From NCBI GenBank assembly GCA_900618425.1, contig UZAN01045956.1:1-24960 (forward strand): 24,960 nucleotides of DNA. The letters are read 5' to 3'. Every line of letters begins with the position of its first letter. Position 1 is the first letter of the stretch. This document shows, in pieces, positions 1 to 12,010 of the stretch. The translations under genes were made by a program, and so were the position numbers. Under the pieces are notes generated by a model. The model saw only the letters and a program-made list of their open reading frames with translations, had not been told where the DNA came from and made no database searches. This stretch comes from Echinostoma caproni (taxonomy: Eukaryota; Platyhelminthes; Trematoda; Plagiorchiida; Echinostomatidae).

Positions 1-2289
1 CAGAATAGTGCTTTACAAGTGAGGCAAGACGAGATTTGTAGGCCAGTTCTTTGTACCTTCGCAGTGATTTCAAAAAGGGTGAGGTGATTCTATCGTTACA
101 GACAAAAAAGGTTTTCACTGGACAGCACAAGTTAAAGATTGAATTAATCGTGTCAGTGAACAGATGGATAGATTTAAAAAGCGAAGGAGAAGAACCAAAC
201 CAAGACTGAACGATCAAAATAGAACGGTTGAGAAGAGAGATACGGTTGGGTGAAAAGTGTCTTAGATGAAATTTTATCTGAGGAGAACGTGTGACTGCTT
301 GATAAGCAATGCGAGGGTATACCTTTGGTCCAACAAGAAGAACACTATGGTCACTGGTAGGAACCGGAGCCATTGGTTTGTGAGAGAATAAGTTGGGATA
401 GTTTGTGATCACTCTGTCCAGCACAGAACTATCTCTGGTAGGAGAATGAGAAAGGTCAGACAGACCAAACGGAAGCAGGGGAAAATGCTTGCATGATTGA
501 AATCACCGACAAATAAGTTTCACTCTCAATTTTTTGATAGAACTAGCATATCAACCACTGAAGGATAGCAGACAGATGGCTGAAATATTCCAGTTTGATA
601 AGCCGGAGGTAACCGAATATCCAGTCCAAAGTTAGGCAGCCCTCGCGATTCATCAATAAGAGACCAGTATATTCAATGAACTGGACAAGGAAAGGCATCC
701 GGTCAGCACCTGTCTTTTCTTAGATGTATCCAAATTGGGCTAGATAAATATATCACCGACAGAAGAGCTTCTTCGATTCCAAACATGAAAATCATTTTGT
801 ACACTCTTGGTTTCTAAAGACTATTTACCGATGTGATTGAAGGGTTATTTTAAAGGGTGAGTATACAGTTACTGAATCATCAATTGCATTTCCTTTCCGA
901 GTTTGATAATCGCAAACACCTTCAGATCGCTTTGGTCTAGTTTGAAATTACTTTACACGCAGTCTTTTCTGCCTGCAGGTCCGGAGCTGTAAAAGCGCGG
1001 ATGTGTGACATGCAGTAATGCTTCTGCTAGATAGAAGCAACCATTTTGTTTTATGCCGTCTTGGTTTTGTTCTAATCCACGAACATGTAACAAATAAACA
1101 TTTCTGTAGATTCTTACAGAATTGACGGTAATTTCGGTTCCCTATAATTCGTGATATATGATTACTCCACTGTATACTTTTTATTCTACATTACTATTTA
1201 TGCGACCAGTGGAAATTGCACTAAGTTCACAATACTGGTGGAAATTTCTGAATATGCTAATTAATTATCTGCATATCCGTCTCCAACCTGAATAAACAGT
1301 GGGAATTAATTCGTCAGTTCGTTGTGTTTGCGCACAGGGAAAAATAACAAAAAGGAATCCAGCATCTTACACACTGGTTGTGGGGAAAATTAGGCAAACA
1401 ATATTCAGAAGAAGCATTTCACAATATACAGATTAATAAACCGTGTGTAAACTTGCACTGATTCAGTACGCTTTCTATTGTTCTGACGGAAGCTGTCATT
1501 GTTATGAAACCAATCACATTGCTGTATCAGTTAGACAAAATCAACGAAGAATACAATCACCGATACTGAGTGGTGGTGATGTTGGTGGGGATGGATTAGT
1601 TCACCACGTGAACACAGACTAAAAATGTGTAACCTAATAAAAAAAAATGCTTTTCAGATATGCATCTGCTCTTGAGATCACCCTTGGGATATAGTTCCAT
1701 CTGTTCCTAACAGACTCTACATTGACACGGAAATTGTGTCACTTGTGATCTACTCAGGAAATACACATACCAATTGACCTTTTAATAGGTCAGTCAAACA
1801 AAGAAGAATAAGGGTGTGAATTTCATGAGGACAGACTGCGATAAATATGCCCATTTTGGAAAGTGATCGTTCTTCTTCACAACTGTATCGACACATCAAC
1901 GGTGACTGACAGAAGAAAATCATTCTCCTGGGTCATGAAAGTGTGTGCGCTGAGTTTTATCCACTCTGAGGTGAGTAACGAAATTCCCTGCTGAAAAGGG
2001 TTTAACCGATTTCTCATCGTTGCAATCATTTGCACGAAAATTCATTTTAGATGGAGCGATCGGATTCATGAAAAAACTAAGTAAGCTCAAATGCTGACCT
2101 CTGGTCGTAGGGAGAAAGAAAAAAGCAGTAACTGGCGATGAATGTGTTGTGCAAACGCAATTCAGATTGATAAATCATCAATAGACACCCTAAATAATGT
2201 TGTCCTCTCAGTCCTAATATTTTTAGAAAAAAATGAAAATAATAATGAAAATACTAAAACGCAATTGGACGTATTCGTTGTAAAAAATT
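1..2289. other. non-coding stretch, nothing assignable
   Basis: No exon with recognisable protein similarity, RNA gene or mobile element is visible here on either strand. A good-looking donor (CTCTGAG followed by GTGAGTAACG at 1971) is preceded by a 12-codon ATG frame starting at 1935. That is too short to support as a first exon without transcript data. Confidence 0.5.
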
Positions 2290-2424
2290 ATGGAACTTAT
2301 TTCAAAAATTCGGTTGGAGGAGAAACATTCTTCGGCTTCAAATGGAATGTTGCTTGCCAAATTGTTCTCACAATGGGCCTTGTCAGAAGTCAGATATCAA
2401 GGTTGTTCACAGATACGCACACAG
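2290..2424 (+). CDS. candidate first coding exon, unidentified
   Basis: An ATG in a favourable context (aaaATGg) opens a 45-codon frame beginning MELISKIRLEEKHSSASNG and ending IRTQ. It stops exactly at a strong donor (CACACAG followed by GTATGC at 2425), in phase 0. The composition is hydrophilic and protein-like, and there is an in-frame stop just upstream at 2281. I recognise no domain. A longer frame (129 codons from 2142) overlaps in another reading frame, so the coding frame is not certain. If real, phase would let it splice to the phase 0 candidate at 7097 or the exon at 8599. It could equally be a chance open frame. Confidence 0.22.
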
Positions 2425-2781
2425 GTATGCTCAATAAATCATCGTTTGCTTGGCCAAAAAAGTCTCTTAATGCGACGGTGTCAGAATTTGGCAGCATACA
2501 TTTGAATTTTAGAAATAAGTTTTATTATTGATGTCGGATTCAACATAAGGAGTCTCCATTGACCTCCGCTCTAATCTCACAGCTCAAACAACTGAATCTC
2601 AATAATGATTTAATTATAGTTATGCATGTTACTCATGGCTCTTTTAGCTCTTGGCAATAAAACAGTCCATATAGGTTTCAAGATGGTAAGCCTCACAAGG
2701 GTTATTCAGTTCGCCCAAAGGTTCATTCTATTGTTGGCTTGTTGTCTGACGTGGGGACAGTAAAATCCTCAATACACTCAC

Positions 2782-2926
2782 TTCATGAATTTAGATTTTG
2801 ATTCACCAGAACAGGACTTAGCCGCGTTTTGAACAATTACCAATCGGTAATCTGATTCTCGCGCTTTACCCGAACTACCGCGAGAAAGGGCAGTAGAAAC
2901 TACCGATTCATCGGAAATAACCTGGA
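2782..2926 (-). CDS. candidate internal exon on the minus strand, unidentified
   Basis: Read on the minus strand, a 145-nt block runs from an acceptor (TTCACAATCAG, ending at 2927) to a perfect donor (ATGAA followed by GTGAGT, complement of 2776-2781). The frame encodes a serine-rich hydrophilic peptide including SDESVVSTALSRGSSGKARE, then DYRLVIVQNAAK, and stops only beyond the donor. It would start in phase 1 and end in phase 2. The polypyrimidine tract of the acceptor is weak. No family is recognised. It contains the nested inverted repeat at 2842-2908, so part of its apparent order could come from that structure. Confidence 0.27.
2842..2908. repeat. nested inverted repeat (double hairpin)
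   Basis: Two perfect 8-bp inverted repeats are nested. The outer arms are AATCGGTA (2842-2849) and TACCGATT (2901-2908); the inner arms are TTCTCGCG (2856-2863) and CGCGAGAA (2879-2886). The spacers are 6 bp on the left and 14 bp on the right, so the full stem would be bulged. The role is unknown and it may be chance. Confidence 0.5.
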
Positions 2927-3049
2927 CTGATTGTGAATAGTTTTCTAATCTGATCTCGACCAATATTAAAATGCATGAAGTATGGAAACAACGAGTAAAA
3001 TTAAATAAATGGTAACTTATATAAATACCTGTCTTCGATTTTTTCAATA

Positions 3050-6000
3050 CCCGTATTTATCCCAAAGGCTGGGTTCATCAAGTATTCAAACTGCATTGTG
3101 ATACCATAAACCATGCAGGTTATGATTTCACTTCCAATCCTTCGATGTGATAAAAGATGGGCATAGACTAATGATCAATCAGTCGAAACATATATCACAT
3201 CACATACATTAAATGTTTTGCTGTACGGTATTCATATTTAAAAAGTATAATTTAGGAAAATATTGGTGGTAGCCTCAAACCAATTTACCACTAGCATACT
3301 TTACATATGTTAGCTCAGCGCGGACCATATGACAGTCTATTTAAAAAGAAATGTGACTGATAAGAATTTGCCACATGCTATCGCATTCTTGATTTAAGAT
3401 ACGGGGCTGGTTACTCAACAACATCGAAGTGACAGAGGTAATTTAAGTCCCTAAATACCTCTTTCCGTATTCGGTAGATATTCCATCCACAAAACATTTA
3501 CCAGCCCATGCTACGTTTTTCCTGGTATTTCTAAGTCCATTCACATAAACATGCTTCAGACTGAAGGGGCATGCCCAAATCATTTCACAAGTCCTCAAAT
3601 TTTAAATCGGAAAACAGCGCATTTATCATCGCAACAGAACATTAAGTCCCCATAGCATCTCACCAGGGTTACTGTTTTGGGCGAGCAAACACATTCAATT
3701 CTATCATTCCACCAATTAATAATTTAGTTATCTTCACCCTCAATTTGTGTAGACAAACACGAACTTCACATTTATCGACATTGCTTAAATGTTGCCGACA
3801 ATGAAAACGACAAATAAATGATGTCCGAAATGTAGACCTAATTTTGCAATTTGAAATGTTTCATTTTCACAAATGCGGAACTAAAAACGTTATAGTATTT
3901 TGTATCTTTGAGCCTACCATTACTATACTTTGTATCTCGGAATTTTATCCTCAGCTTTGTCCTTTGAAATGCTCGTTCAAGGCTATGAGCTCAGCACACC
4001 GACAATTAAAAAAACGTAATATTCGCAATTATGTTTCATACCCTTTCTCGAATAATCTGCATCGTTCTAGCACAAAACCAGTGTCAAGCGAGGAGAAAAT
4101 ACCAATCACTAATCATGTTGTCCGAGTCAGGAAAAGATTGATTGATACCATATCATGAGAATGGTCATCTTGCAGCATCCTATGAAGGTACTTCAAACCC
4201 TTCGATATAGAAACCCACGATCGTTGGGCAAATTCGACACTCATTTTCCTTCTTTTAGGAGCACAGCCTCTTTGTCATCCCGTGTTTTTCTTGTGATTGT
4301 TCTGATTTGTTCCAAACCAAATTAATCAATTTTTCCGTGCTTTTAGCAATTTTTCCAATATAACTCTCATTTATGTGTTAATTCCGAATTGTGTAATCGG
4401 CAAATTACAAGCTGCGGGTGACGTCCCCATAATAAAACTGAGAATCTGTGCTCCGTTGGCCAACCTGATATTTTAGTCTAACGAGCCACCCCAATCTGGT
4501 TGTTGGTCGTTCCATAAAACCACACTTATAAGCCCAAATTATAAAGGATGAATGTACAGTTCTGAATGAAACATTCGCAAAATTGTATTGACCTTCTGCT
4601 TGTCGTTTGTTATTCTTCCTCGTGTTTGGCAAAATTTCCCATTTTGTAGTCGTTGATACTTTGAGGTAATTTGTGAGAAAACGTTTGACATAGGTCACAG
4701 TATAGATATACATATATGCATGGCTTTGGAATATAGTTACTCTACAAGTTCTTAAGGGATGTTGACTTGATAACGTCCTCAATATATCTATCTATGGATA
4801 CCCGTAGTAGAATCAAAATACGCGTTTTCGCGTGTTGGTTTTGTTTTTCTCTCTCCTACCTCATCTATTGGGTACATATGTATACAGAATGTTTTGGGAA
4901 GGGAGCAGAGCAGAAGGTGGATTCGGTTGAAAAAAATCCAGCAAATGTCAAATGATGGTGACTAAGTTCGCACCCAAGACCTGAATTACTATCTGACGCT
5001 GCCTGGTATCCCTTAGCTATTGCCGTTCAAAATACGTCTAATGCTTTGAAAACGTTGCTAGCCATTAAGCCTAAAACTGCCTAAGATAGCTAAAATAAGT
5101 AAGTAACTAAGTTTACCTATAAGTTATTTAAATTGTTTGTTCGGATCGTGTTAAGTAAAAAAAAAACAAATAAAATAAATATGTGGTTGCACTTCCGTTT
5201 TGATAATTCAGTAACTTGGTAGCGGACAGTTCGGGATTTCTTTATGCAATAGAGCTCAAACTAGGAGGTGAAATGTAACTATGATCTCCTCATGGCAACC
5301 CCACCCACGTCCTGGCGACCAATAAAAAGAGTGATATAACAATGAGTTGAACCAAATGAGCAAAGCTTATGAATTTATCAATACTTTATGATTCCAGATT
5401 TCGCAAGCTGCAATGTTATCTGAATATAATAAGAAATACTTCATGATGCAACGGACAAGTAGCAATTGGTGAAGTATGTCATTGTTCGGTATTTTACACC
5501 AAATGTCATCATCAATTTCATCTGAAGGTATATCAGGATAAAGAGAGAAAAACTACTCTGAGGACTAGGAGGTAAATTTTTAATAAAATGTTCTCGCCAC
5601 AACCCAATCTGGTGTAAAATCAATTGTTATTAACGTGACAACTCTGTTCCCAGCCAGAAAACTGTTGCGCGATCAAAGGACTACCCCACTGCTTTTTGGG
5701 GGGACAACTAGAAGTCATTGAGACAATACACAGGGATATACAGTCAAACATTCGTAAATCGTCATACCACAGTTCCTCACTAGCATTCACGAAAATCAAT
5801 ATGCAAATGCCGTGATTGTCAGCGGTTCATTGAACCGTCATAACGACGATGTTGTTTATCAAGCCATGCGGTTGCATTTCCGCTTTGTGGGGATCACGTG
5901 TCGGGACTATCGTTTTACGGATGAATGAAAAAGGTAGTTTTCGAAGGACCCTCCTGCAATTTATTATTATTGTTGTTTATGCACTGCCTTACTTGGGACG

Positions 6001-6600
6001 TTGGACAAATGGATAAGAAAGATACTTGCTCCGTGAAACGTTTCAGAATAGGGGATTTCGTTAATCAATATATGTAAGGAGTTCACAATTATTTAAATCC
6101 CTTTGTGTCAGAAGAGGAACAATTTAAAGAACTATTCAAAACTGCTTTCAAAGCAGAGCAAAAGGATATTGAGTAAACGACGACTAGATTGATGTTAAGT
6201 TTTGTATGGGTTTGATTCTTCATTAAGTGCGTTGAGCTTTCTGTGAGGATTCAATGACTAAACTTTCCTGGAAAGTTTAGCAAATCAATGTTTTTCCAAT
6301 GTTTAGGATTGCTGTGCATGTTCTCTACCATAACCCGTCGAGAGAAATAAATGTTTCAAGGAACGTTTGATGATCCTAGTTGTTTGATACTTTTATTTTG
6401 AAATCAACGTGGCCAACTTTTCTCTTTTTAAATATGACTTCAAAGCTAAATGAGGTAACATTTTGTTCGGTTCTCGCTAAGTGAAACTTCAAAATGATTC
6501 CCCTTACGAGGGTCGATTTTACGCATCACATTTTGAGGGCTACAAGTTGGTCAAATTGCATACTTGAGCACTTCCGCCTGCGTCAGATAATGTGGTTAGA
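3050..6600. other. non-coding stretch without assignable features
   Basis: Short open frames occur, for example 104 codons at 3844-4158 (+) and 125 codons at 4405-4782 (-), but none combines good splice borders with recognisable protein similarity. Two places share a short related motif: about 5180-5202 (ATGTGGTTGCACTTCCGTTT) and about 5868-5890 (ATGCGGTTGCATTTCCGCTT). This suggests fragments of a dispersed repeat. A near-perfect palindrome lies at 6258-6280. Confidence 0.45.
6258..6280. repeat. 23-bp near-perfect palindrome
   Basis: CTAAACTTTCC (6258-6268), a single T, then GGAAAGTTTAG (6270-6280). The 11-bp arms match perfectly. There is no U-run or gene end nearby that would make this a functional terminator, and eukaryotic genes do not use one. 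It may be a cruciform-prone site or a remnant of a repeat. Confidence 0.7.
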
Positions 6601-6612
6601 TGTTTAACTCAC

Positions 6613-6753
6613 CTAACATTTCTAGACGATGAACAAAATAAATCAAATACTATTGAATGTAAGGTCTCTGATAAAAGCCCCTGACGTTCACGGTCAAACG
6701 GTATGCAGGTATATTGAGACTGTTTACAAAAATCGTCGCGCGCAACTAGAATT
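6613..6753 (-). CDS. candidate internal exon on the minus strand, unidentified
   Basis: On the minus strand a strong acceptor (TTTTATTTCTTGTCAG) at 6754 is followed by 141 nt of open frame that ends at a strong donor (AATGTTAG followed by GTGAGT, complement of 6607-6612). Start and end are both phase 2, so it is a symmetric 47-codon exon. The peptide includes ILVARDDFCKQSQYTCIPFD and ends FCSSSRNV. No domain is recognised. Its exit phase does not match the phase 1 entry of the other minus-strand candidate at 2926, so the two are not directly adjacent exons if both are real. Confidence 0.25.
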
Positions 6754-7096
6754 CTGACAAGAAATAAAACTGGGGCCGCACATATCACAAAACATTCTCT
6801 ACGCATATGTTTCCATAATGACCACAGAACGTGCAGAGTGTGTAGGATAACAATAATTTTTGAATGTTCTTATTTTCCGTCTTGCATCTGCACATGAGGC
6901 ACAGTATCGTCGCGTTCAGCTGACGTACTAATCCAATCGATCAAACCGCTAGGTCACCATCAGACACATGCAATGTCTATTTGATCCTAGAACGAAATTC
7001 CGATAATTTCTAGCAGGATCCGATGATTATGGGAACCGTGCTGCTAACAGGTCTCAGAAACGAATATAATTCCTGACATGGGATCATTTGCCTTAG

Positions 7097-7228
7097 AAGG
7101 AACTTGAACCATTCATTGTTACATTTCATCCAAAAGAATTCACGGAAAATATGTATGTTAAAATGCTCTCAATTACCCAAACAAAAGGAGCAATCGATGC
7201 GGTAACTTTATTCGATGGTTTGAAACTT
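7097..7228 (+). CDS. candidate phase 0/0 internal exon, unidentified
   Basis: Between a possible acceptor (TTTGCCTTAG, AG at 7095-7096, or GAAG at 7099) and a strong donor (AAACTT followed by GTGAGTACT at 7229) lies one uninterrupted phase 0/0 frame. It reads KELEPFIVTFHPKEFTENMY and continues to AIDAVTLFDGLKL. Alternating hydrophobic residues and FIVTFHP look like a beta-rich domain, loosely like Ig-type repeats of MSP/Hydin proteins, but this is only an impression. Phase allows splicing into the exon at 8599. The polypyrimidine tract is short and there is no independent support. Confidence 0.3.
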
Positions 7229-8598
7229 GTGAGTACTATATCCTTAACCTTCAATCAAGAACGATGATGAATGACAAGTGATGAGGCTGTAGATACTGCC
7301 TGCATTTTTACTCAGCGGAATACGTCATTTGAATTCACACTGTTGTGCACAAGAGTGTCTAATTCACTTCCACCAACCGTAAACATCCAGACAATGTTTA
7401 TTCACGTTGAAAATCGAGTATTACCGTTGCCATAAAATTCATTTTTGAAAGGGCACCTTCCATGGTTTTACGCTACCAAGACAGATGGATGCAGACGCGC
7501 AACCCAGTGTCAGCTTGGTAGTCTGTTTTCATTCTATCTTAATATTGGTTTCAATCAAACGTTCATGTTTATAAACTTGTTGTTCTGCTGTTCTTGTGTT
7601 CGTCATTTGAATAAGGGCATTTCCAACAGACAAAGCATCTGTTAATCGAAAGCGGTAGCTCATAGGATAAAAGATGAATCGATGGAATTAAATCTTTTCT
7701 AAACTGTAGGTTTTGTATTATAAAGAATGGGACTGAACACGGACCAATTCAATTGGATGCACTGCCTTGAAAATTAGGAAAATTATAGAACCAGATTGAC
7801 AACCACTACGTAAATTCAAAAAAGTTTGATTGCTTTTGACCGACAAGACTTTGTAACCGTAGGGGATGCAAATTGCATATAGGTAACATGATTGATTACT
7901 GACACTTGGAGACTGTCGGGCAATCAGACTATCGACATTTACGATAGGTTGACACGACAAAATTCACGGGAAATAAAGCATCAGGCACAGCTAATATGCC
8001 GACAGAGAATAGTACGCCTGCAAGAGTTATAAGGCATGGTGATTCCAAATATGTGGGTAGTCTTGAAATAATGTTTAATTTCAAATATTCAACCACTTTG
8101 TTGTAACCTTGAAGCTTTAACATATTTACTGTGAACTGCTTTAATTGTAGTGTTCCCCATTGTTCTCCGCTTAGTTCCAGGGATAGCAATGGGTGAACTT
8201 ACATCTTTGGTGTTATTTTACAGTAGCATTCGAGATTACCCACATTTCACATTAATGTCCATTCAACTCTCGCAAAGTACCATTCGATCGATATGATTTG
8301 AACTACATATTTACATTTGTCATCTCCAGCTGAACAATTGTGTTTCACGTGATGAGCCTAATGGCATAGAGTTAACGTTTTGGTCCTCCGTATTATGTAC
8401 TCAAAGTTTCAACTTGCAGGCAAGCCAAATATATGAACAAATAAAGTGGTTTCTAAGTGCTTTGCATACACTTGAGCTTCCTAAAGTTTTAATGTGTGAA
8501 CGGAATTTGCTGCCTAATACAGGTGCAGTAATAAATAACAGTTAATCACTACATTTTTCTACTCACGACTTTTTCGTTTACCGTTACATTCACAATAG
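7229..8598. other. non-coding (intronic if the flanking exons are joined)
   Basis: Nothing assignable. A minus-strand open frame at 7929-8189 has no acceptor/donor pair that I can support. The last 45 bases (ctcacgactttttcgtttaccgttacattcacaatag) form a good polypyrimidine tract and acceptor for the exon that follows. Confidence 0.45.
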
Positions 8599-9027
8599 GA
8601 AGAGGAAACAAAGTGCCAAATGGATGATGAGATGTTGTCAAAAGAGAACGACAAAAGGCTATCCACTATGCTTCCCACAAAATGCGTTCACCCCACTCGA
8701 CTGACGGGTGACGCCCAGTCCGCTCCGTGCTCTCCAATGGCTGACGTACGAAACTGGTACTGGAGGCGTACTGAACGATCCGCAACCCGACGTTGTTCCC
8801 AGTCCACGAATCAAAAATGCCACTGTACATCTATTCCCTCGGAGTGGCCGGCGTCACAAACCGTGCGTGTTGGGCGCGTCCATTCCGGACCACAACGAAT
8901 CACATTTCCCGGTCAACCTTGCGGATATTCAACATGTACTGGAGCTCAACTTGAACGAGTGCACTCAGTACGCACGGAAAAGCAGAGGCACAGTCAGTGT
9001 GCATCATACTTAGGCAGATTTTCTGAG
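8599..9027 (+). CDS. N-terminal exon of syntenin-like protein, frame disrupted or ambiguous
   Basis: A strong acceptor (pyrimidine-rich, ACAATAG at 8596-8598) and a strong donor (CTGAG followed by GTGAGT at 9028) bound 429 nt. One frame is open throughout, starting EEETKCQMDDEMLSKENDKR, but becomes rich in W, C and R after about 8750. From about 8714 a second frame looks much more like protein and carries ASIPDHNESHFPVNLADIQH and then VLELNLNE. This resembles the N-terminal segment of animal syntenins just before PDZ1 (ASAPIP, YP.L..YMGLSLNEEE). That second frame has TGA at 8702 upstream and TAG at 9011 downstream. It could exit in phase 0 at a weaker donor (GTCAGT at 8993). Either the exon is 8719-8992 with a weak acceptor (CGCCCAG), or an indel shifts the frame. 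Both ends fit phase 0 neighbours. Confidence 0.5.
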
Positions 9028-9929
9028 GTGAGTGTAATTTTTGAATATAAGTTGACATCTGTGATCAAGTGCATAATACGCATCATACGATGATTAGGCA
9101 CGGTTCAATCGAACACGGCACATGTGCTTACCCACGATGACCTGAGTTCTGAGGTGCAGATAAGTGGACTCCAACATTCTCAACGGAATAGGGATACTAC
9201 AGCATCGCTTAGCAGTTTATTTCTTTCCCACCTAAAAATAAAGTGTCAGATTCCATGTTCAGATTTCAAATATTAGGATCTGGATAACGTATGTGATCAA
9301 ACCGCAAATCAATTAGACACCACGTGTGCATGTCATCACATTTACTAACATTCGGTTTAAGTTAACTTGCAATTAGGAGTATGCACTCTGAACAGTCATA
9401 AGCACATATCAATTACCAGCGTTTGAAAACATTTCAGCCAAAGTAATCAGGTTTATACATGAACCAACGTTGACCATCCACAAGGCTTATATACATCAGT
9501 ATTTCTGTAATCATAAGAGAAGTGATCATAAATTATGAGGATTTGTTGTTACCAGCAATAAGGTCTCTTGATGATGCAGACACGTGGATGGGATACTTTG
9601 ATCCAATTAATTTCCAAGATTGATAGTTCTTTTAAAATGAGCCAACCAAGTTGACATATAATTAAATGTAAATCATAAAGACTTCTTGGGGATAAAAAAC
9701 ATGAAATCAGGAAGAAATGCATGGCACATTATAATATATGCAGTTGACAATCTTTTTAAGTTCATTTCGGTTTATTTAGCACTGAAACGAGTCGGTGGTA
9801 GGGTGATTATTACTTTTTCAGATTTATGTATGCATATATTTCACGCACGTCTTATTTCAGACTGAGGTCGAGAAAATCCTTATAAGAAGGAAAAGGTACA
9901 TGGTTTGCTAGTTGGTGAGACTCTGCTAG

Positions 9930-10290
9930 GTTACCCAGGTCGAAACGAGTGATGTGTCGGGAAAACACAAAGTCAGGCTCTTTTATCACATGAAACCCGA
10001 TCCGCAGCTTATCGGGGCGGTTATTGAAGGCAGCAATCCATATATTGTCCGTGTCCCGTTCACCGGTTCATACGCCCTCTGGACGGAGTTCAATGATCAA
10101 ACTGTTTAATCTGCCTCAATGCCCAGGCTAGCTGGTTGACAATACCGAAACCAATGAGGTGTGCGTGTGGTGTGGTTCGTACAACTCTTCTCGTTTGGTT
10201 TGGAATGAGCAAACTCCTCAAGGTACTGGTGCATCTACTCGGAGTTTGGCTGTTCGTGCTCTTGACCTAATGGCAAATCATGTCTGCCAC
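9930..10290 (+). pseudogene. decayed coding-like block, unidentified
   Basis: This stretch is visibly richer in G+C than its surroundings and carries two consecutive protein-like frames. The first, from 9930 to a TAA at about 10107, includes VSGKHKVRLFYHMKPDPQLI followed by GSNPYIVRVPFTGSYALWTE. The second, from 10132 to a TGA at about 10296, is one frame over and includes NTETNEVCVWCGSYNSSRLV and TGASTRSLAVRALDLM. A frameshift and an in-frame TAG at 10129 separate them. No clean donor ends the first frame, so a broken retroelement or processed gene is more likely than intact exons. The family is not recognised. The minus strand also shows partly protein-like frames, so orientation is not secure. 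Confidence 0.3.
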
Positions 10291-11968
10291 AGGGGATGAC
10301 AGTGAGTAAGGCTTCCTCAATTGAGACGTTTGGTCGTATGGGAGCCTTTCGCGATGTGTAAGAGATGTTTAACCAGCCTAGACTTGAGACATCCGTCCCT
10401 CACCATTCTGAAGCCGCAAATAATTACTTACTACCCGATAAACACTCCGTTTCATCTGCCTATTAATAAACGGAATCCAAACCATTATGGAAACCAAAAG
10501 TGATCAGTGATTCAGATAATTTCAGCAGTACCGCTGGATAGGGTCTGTATGGAATATAAGAAACAAATTACAAGTGATAATAGACTTGCCGAGTAAATTT
10601 TACTTTTTAGTTTCTTACATCTTTGGTTAACGTTTAACCCCGAAATTTAGATCAAAGTTTAGCGCAGTGCAGAGGAAACATCAATAATCGAGTTTATTAG
10701 TTGCCTAAGTTTGTGATGGATCATTAGTTTGTTCTCATATTTTGAGTTCACCCTTATTATGATGAACAGAAGCAAACAGACAATCATGTTTTGCTCGTCA
10801 ACAAGGCATTCATTCACACTGCACCAACTTCCCGGTTGATCAATGAACCGAGGAGCTAAACAATGACCGGAAGTGTGGCCTTTGATTGCTTGGCACAACT
10901 ATTTCTGATACGATCAAAACGAGCTTCGTGCGAATAGGGAATGCAGTACCGGATGTTGCCTAAAGTACAGGGAAATATGAAGTTTAGAAGCTTCGGTCGG
11001 ATAGGAGTAGCGCTAAGTGCTCAGTTATTCATTCGACAAGGGAAATTAATCGGTCCACAAGTTGCGACCCTCGAGATTTGTCAACATGACTAAATAATAA
11101 TCTTCTAGCCCAGTCCTACGAGAATATCACATTTGTGACATATCACATGAACGTAGAGTGTTTGTTCCATAGTTGACGCGGGGCGAAATTATCAGTGTTT
11201 TGGTGCTGGGCTGTAAAATCGGTTTGACGTTTCGTCAAAAAGAAAAGGAATCAACCTAACATATCCAAATTGACAGTTAGAATATATAGTACCCCGTTAC
11301 ATTTTGAATTTGCCGGCTTCGCCGAATGACAATCAGTCCGACTGACAATTATCAACGTAAGCAAATGTTTGAGATCATGGAATCTCATCGAGTGATCTGA
11401 AAAAAGAATTGCTCACAGGCCCATCACACAGCAACTTACAAGCATATTTTGAACACAATGAAATTTAGAAGGGAGGATAGGCTACACAACTGCTGACCGA
11501 GACAGAATGAGCAAAGCATATTTTACTTAGTAAATACCTACGGAAAGAAACGTTGTCGACAAATGCAATAAACATAATCGGATTACTGTTTCATCTAATC
11601 CCCGTTGAGAGTTTATTTCTGAGCTCCTCAGTATCAAGCAGAGCAGTTTCAATACATATGCCGATGATCTATCGTAGCAGCAACTGCGCGGATGTGTCGA
11701 CCTGGCTAGGTGTGGCCTGTCAAACGCAAGCCGCAAAAATAAGCCATAACCATCGGTGAACAGTATCATGACGCATGGGCATCTAGCTTGGTTTGGAAGT
11801 TGTCCTCGGAAAAACATTCTATAATGTTACAGGTAAAATGTTGCTTATCGTCAACCGGAGGTGGGTGCGTTAGTGAAGATCAATTATATACTCATGGAAT
11901 AATTCATCAAACCGACATATTTTCCACTGGACAAAAATTACGTAATAGAATTTATTATTTTTCTATAT

Positions 11969-12010
11969 TATTAAACTATTAAACTAAACTAATATTAAAC
12001 TATTAAACTT
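11969..12010. repeat. AT-rich short tandem repeat (ATTAAACT units)
   Basis: Four or five imperfect copies of an ATTAAACT/TAAACTA unit follow each other in this interval. It is a degenerate microsatellite with no coding role. Confidence 0.65.

Noticed and set aside
3844..4158. Open frame with FYPQLCPLK, loosely like the LYPSL motif of syntenin N-termini
   Set aside because: Only three or four matching residues, no donor at a sensible place, and low-complexity surroundings.
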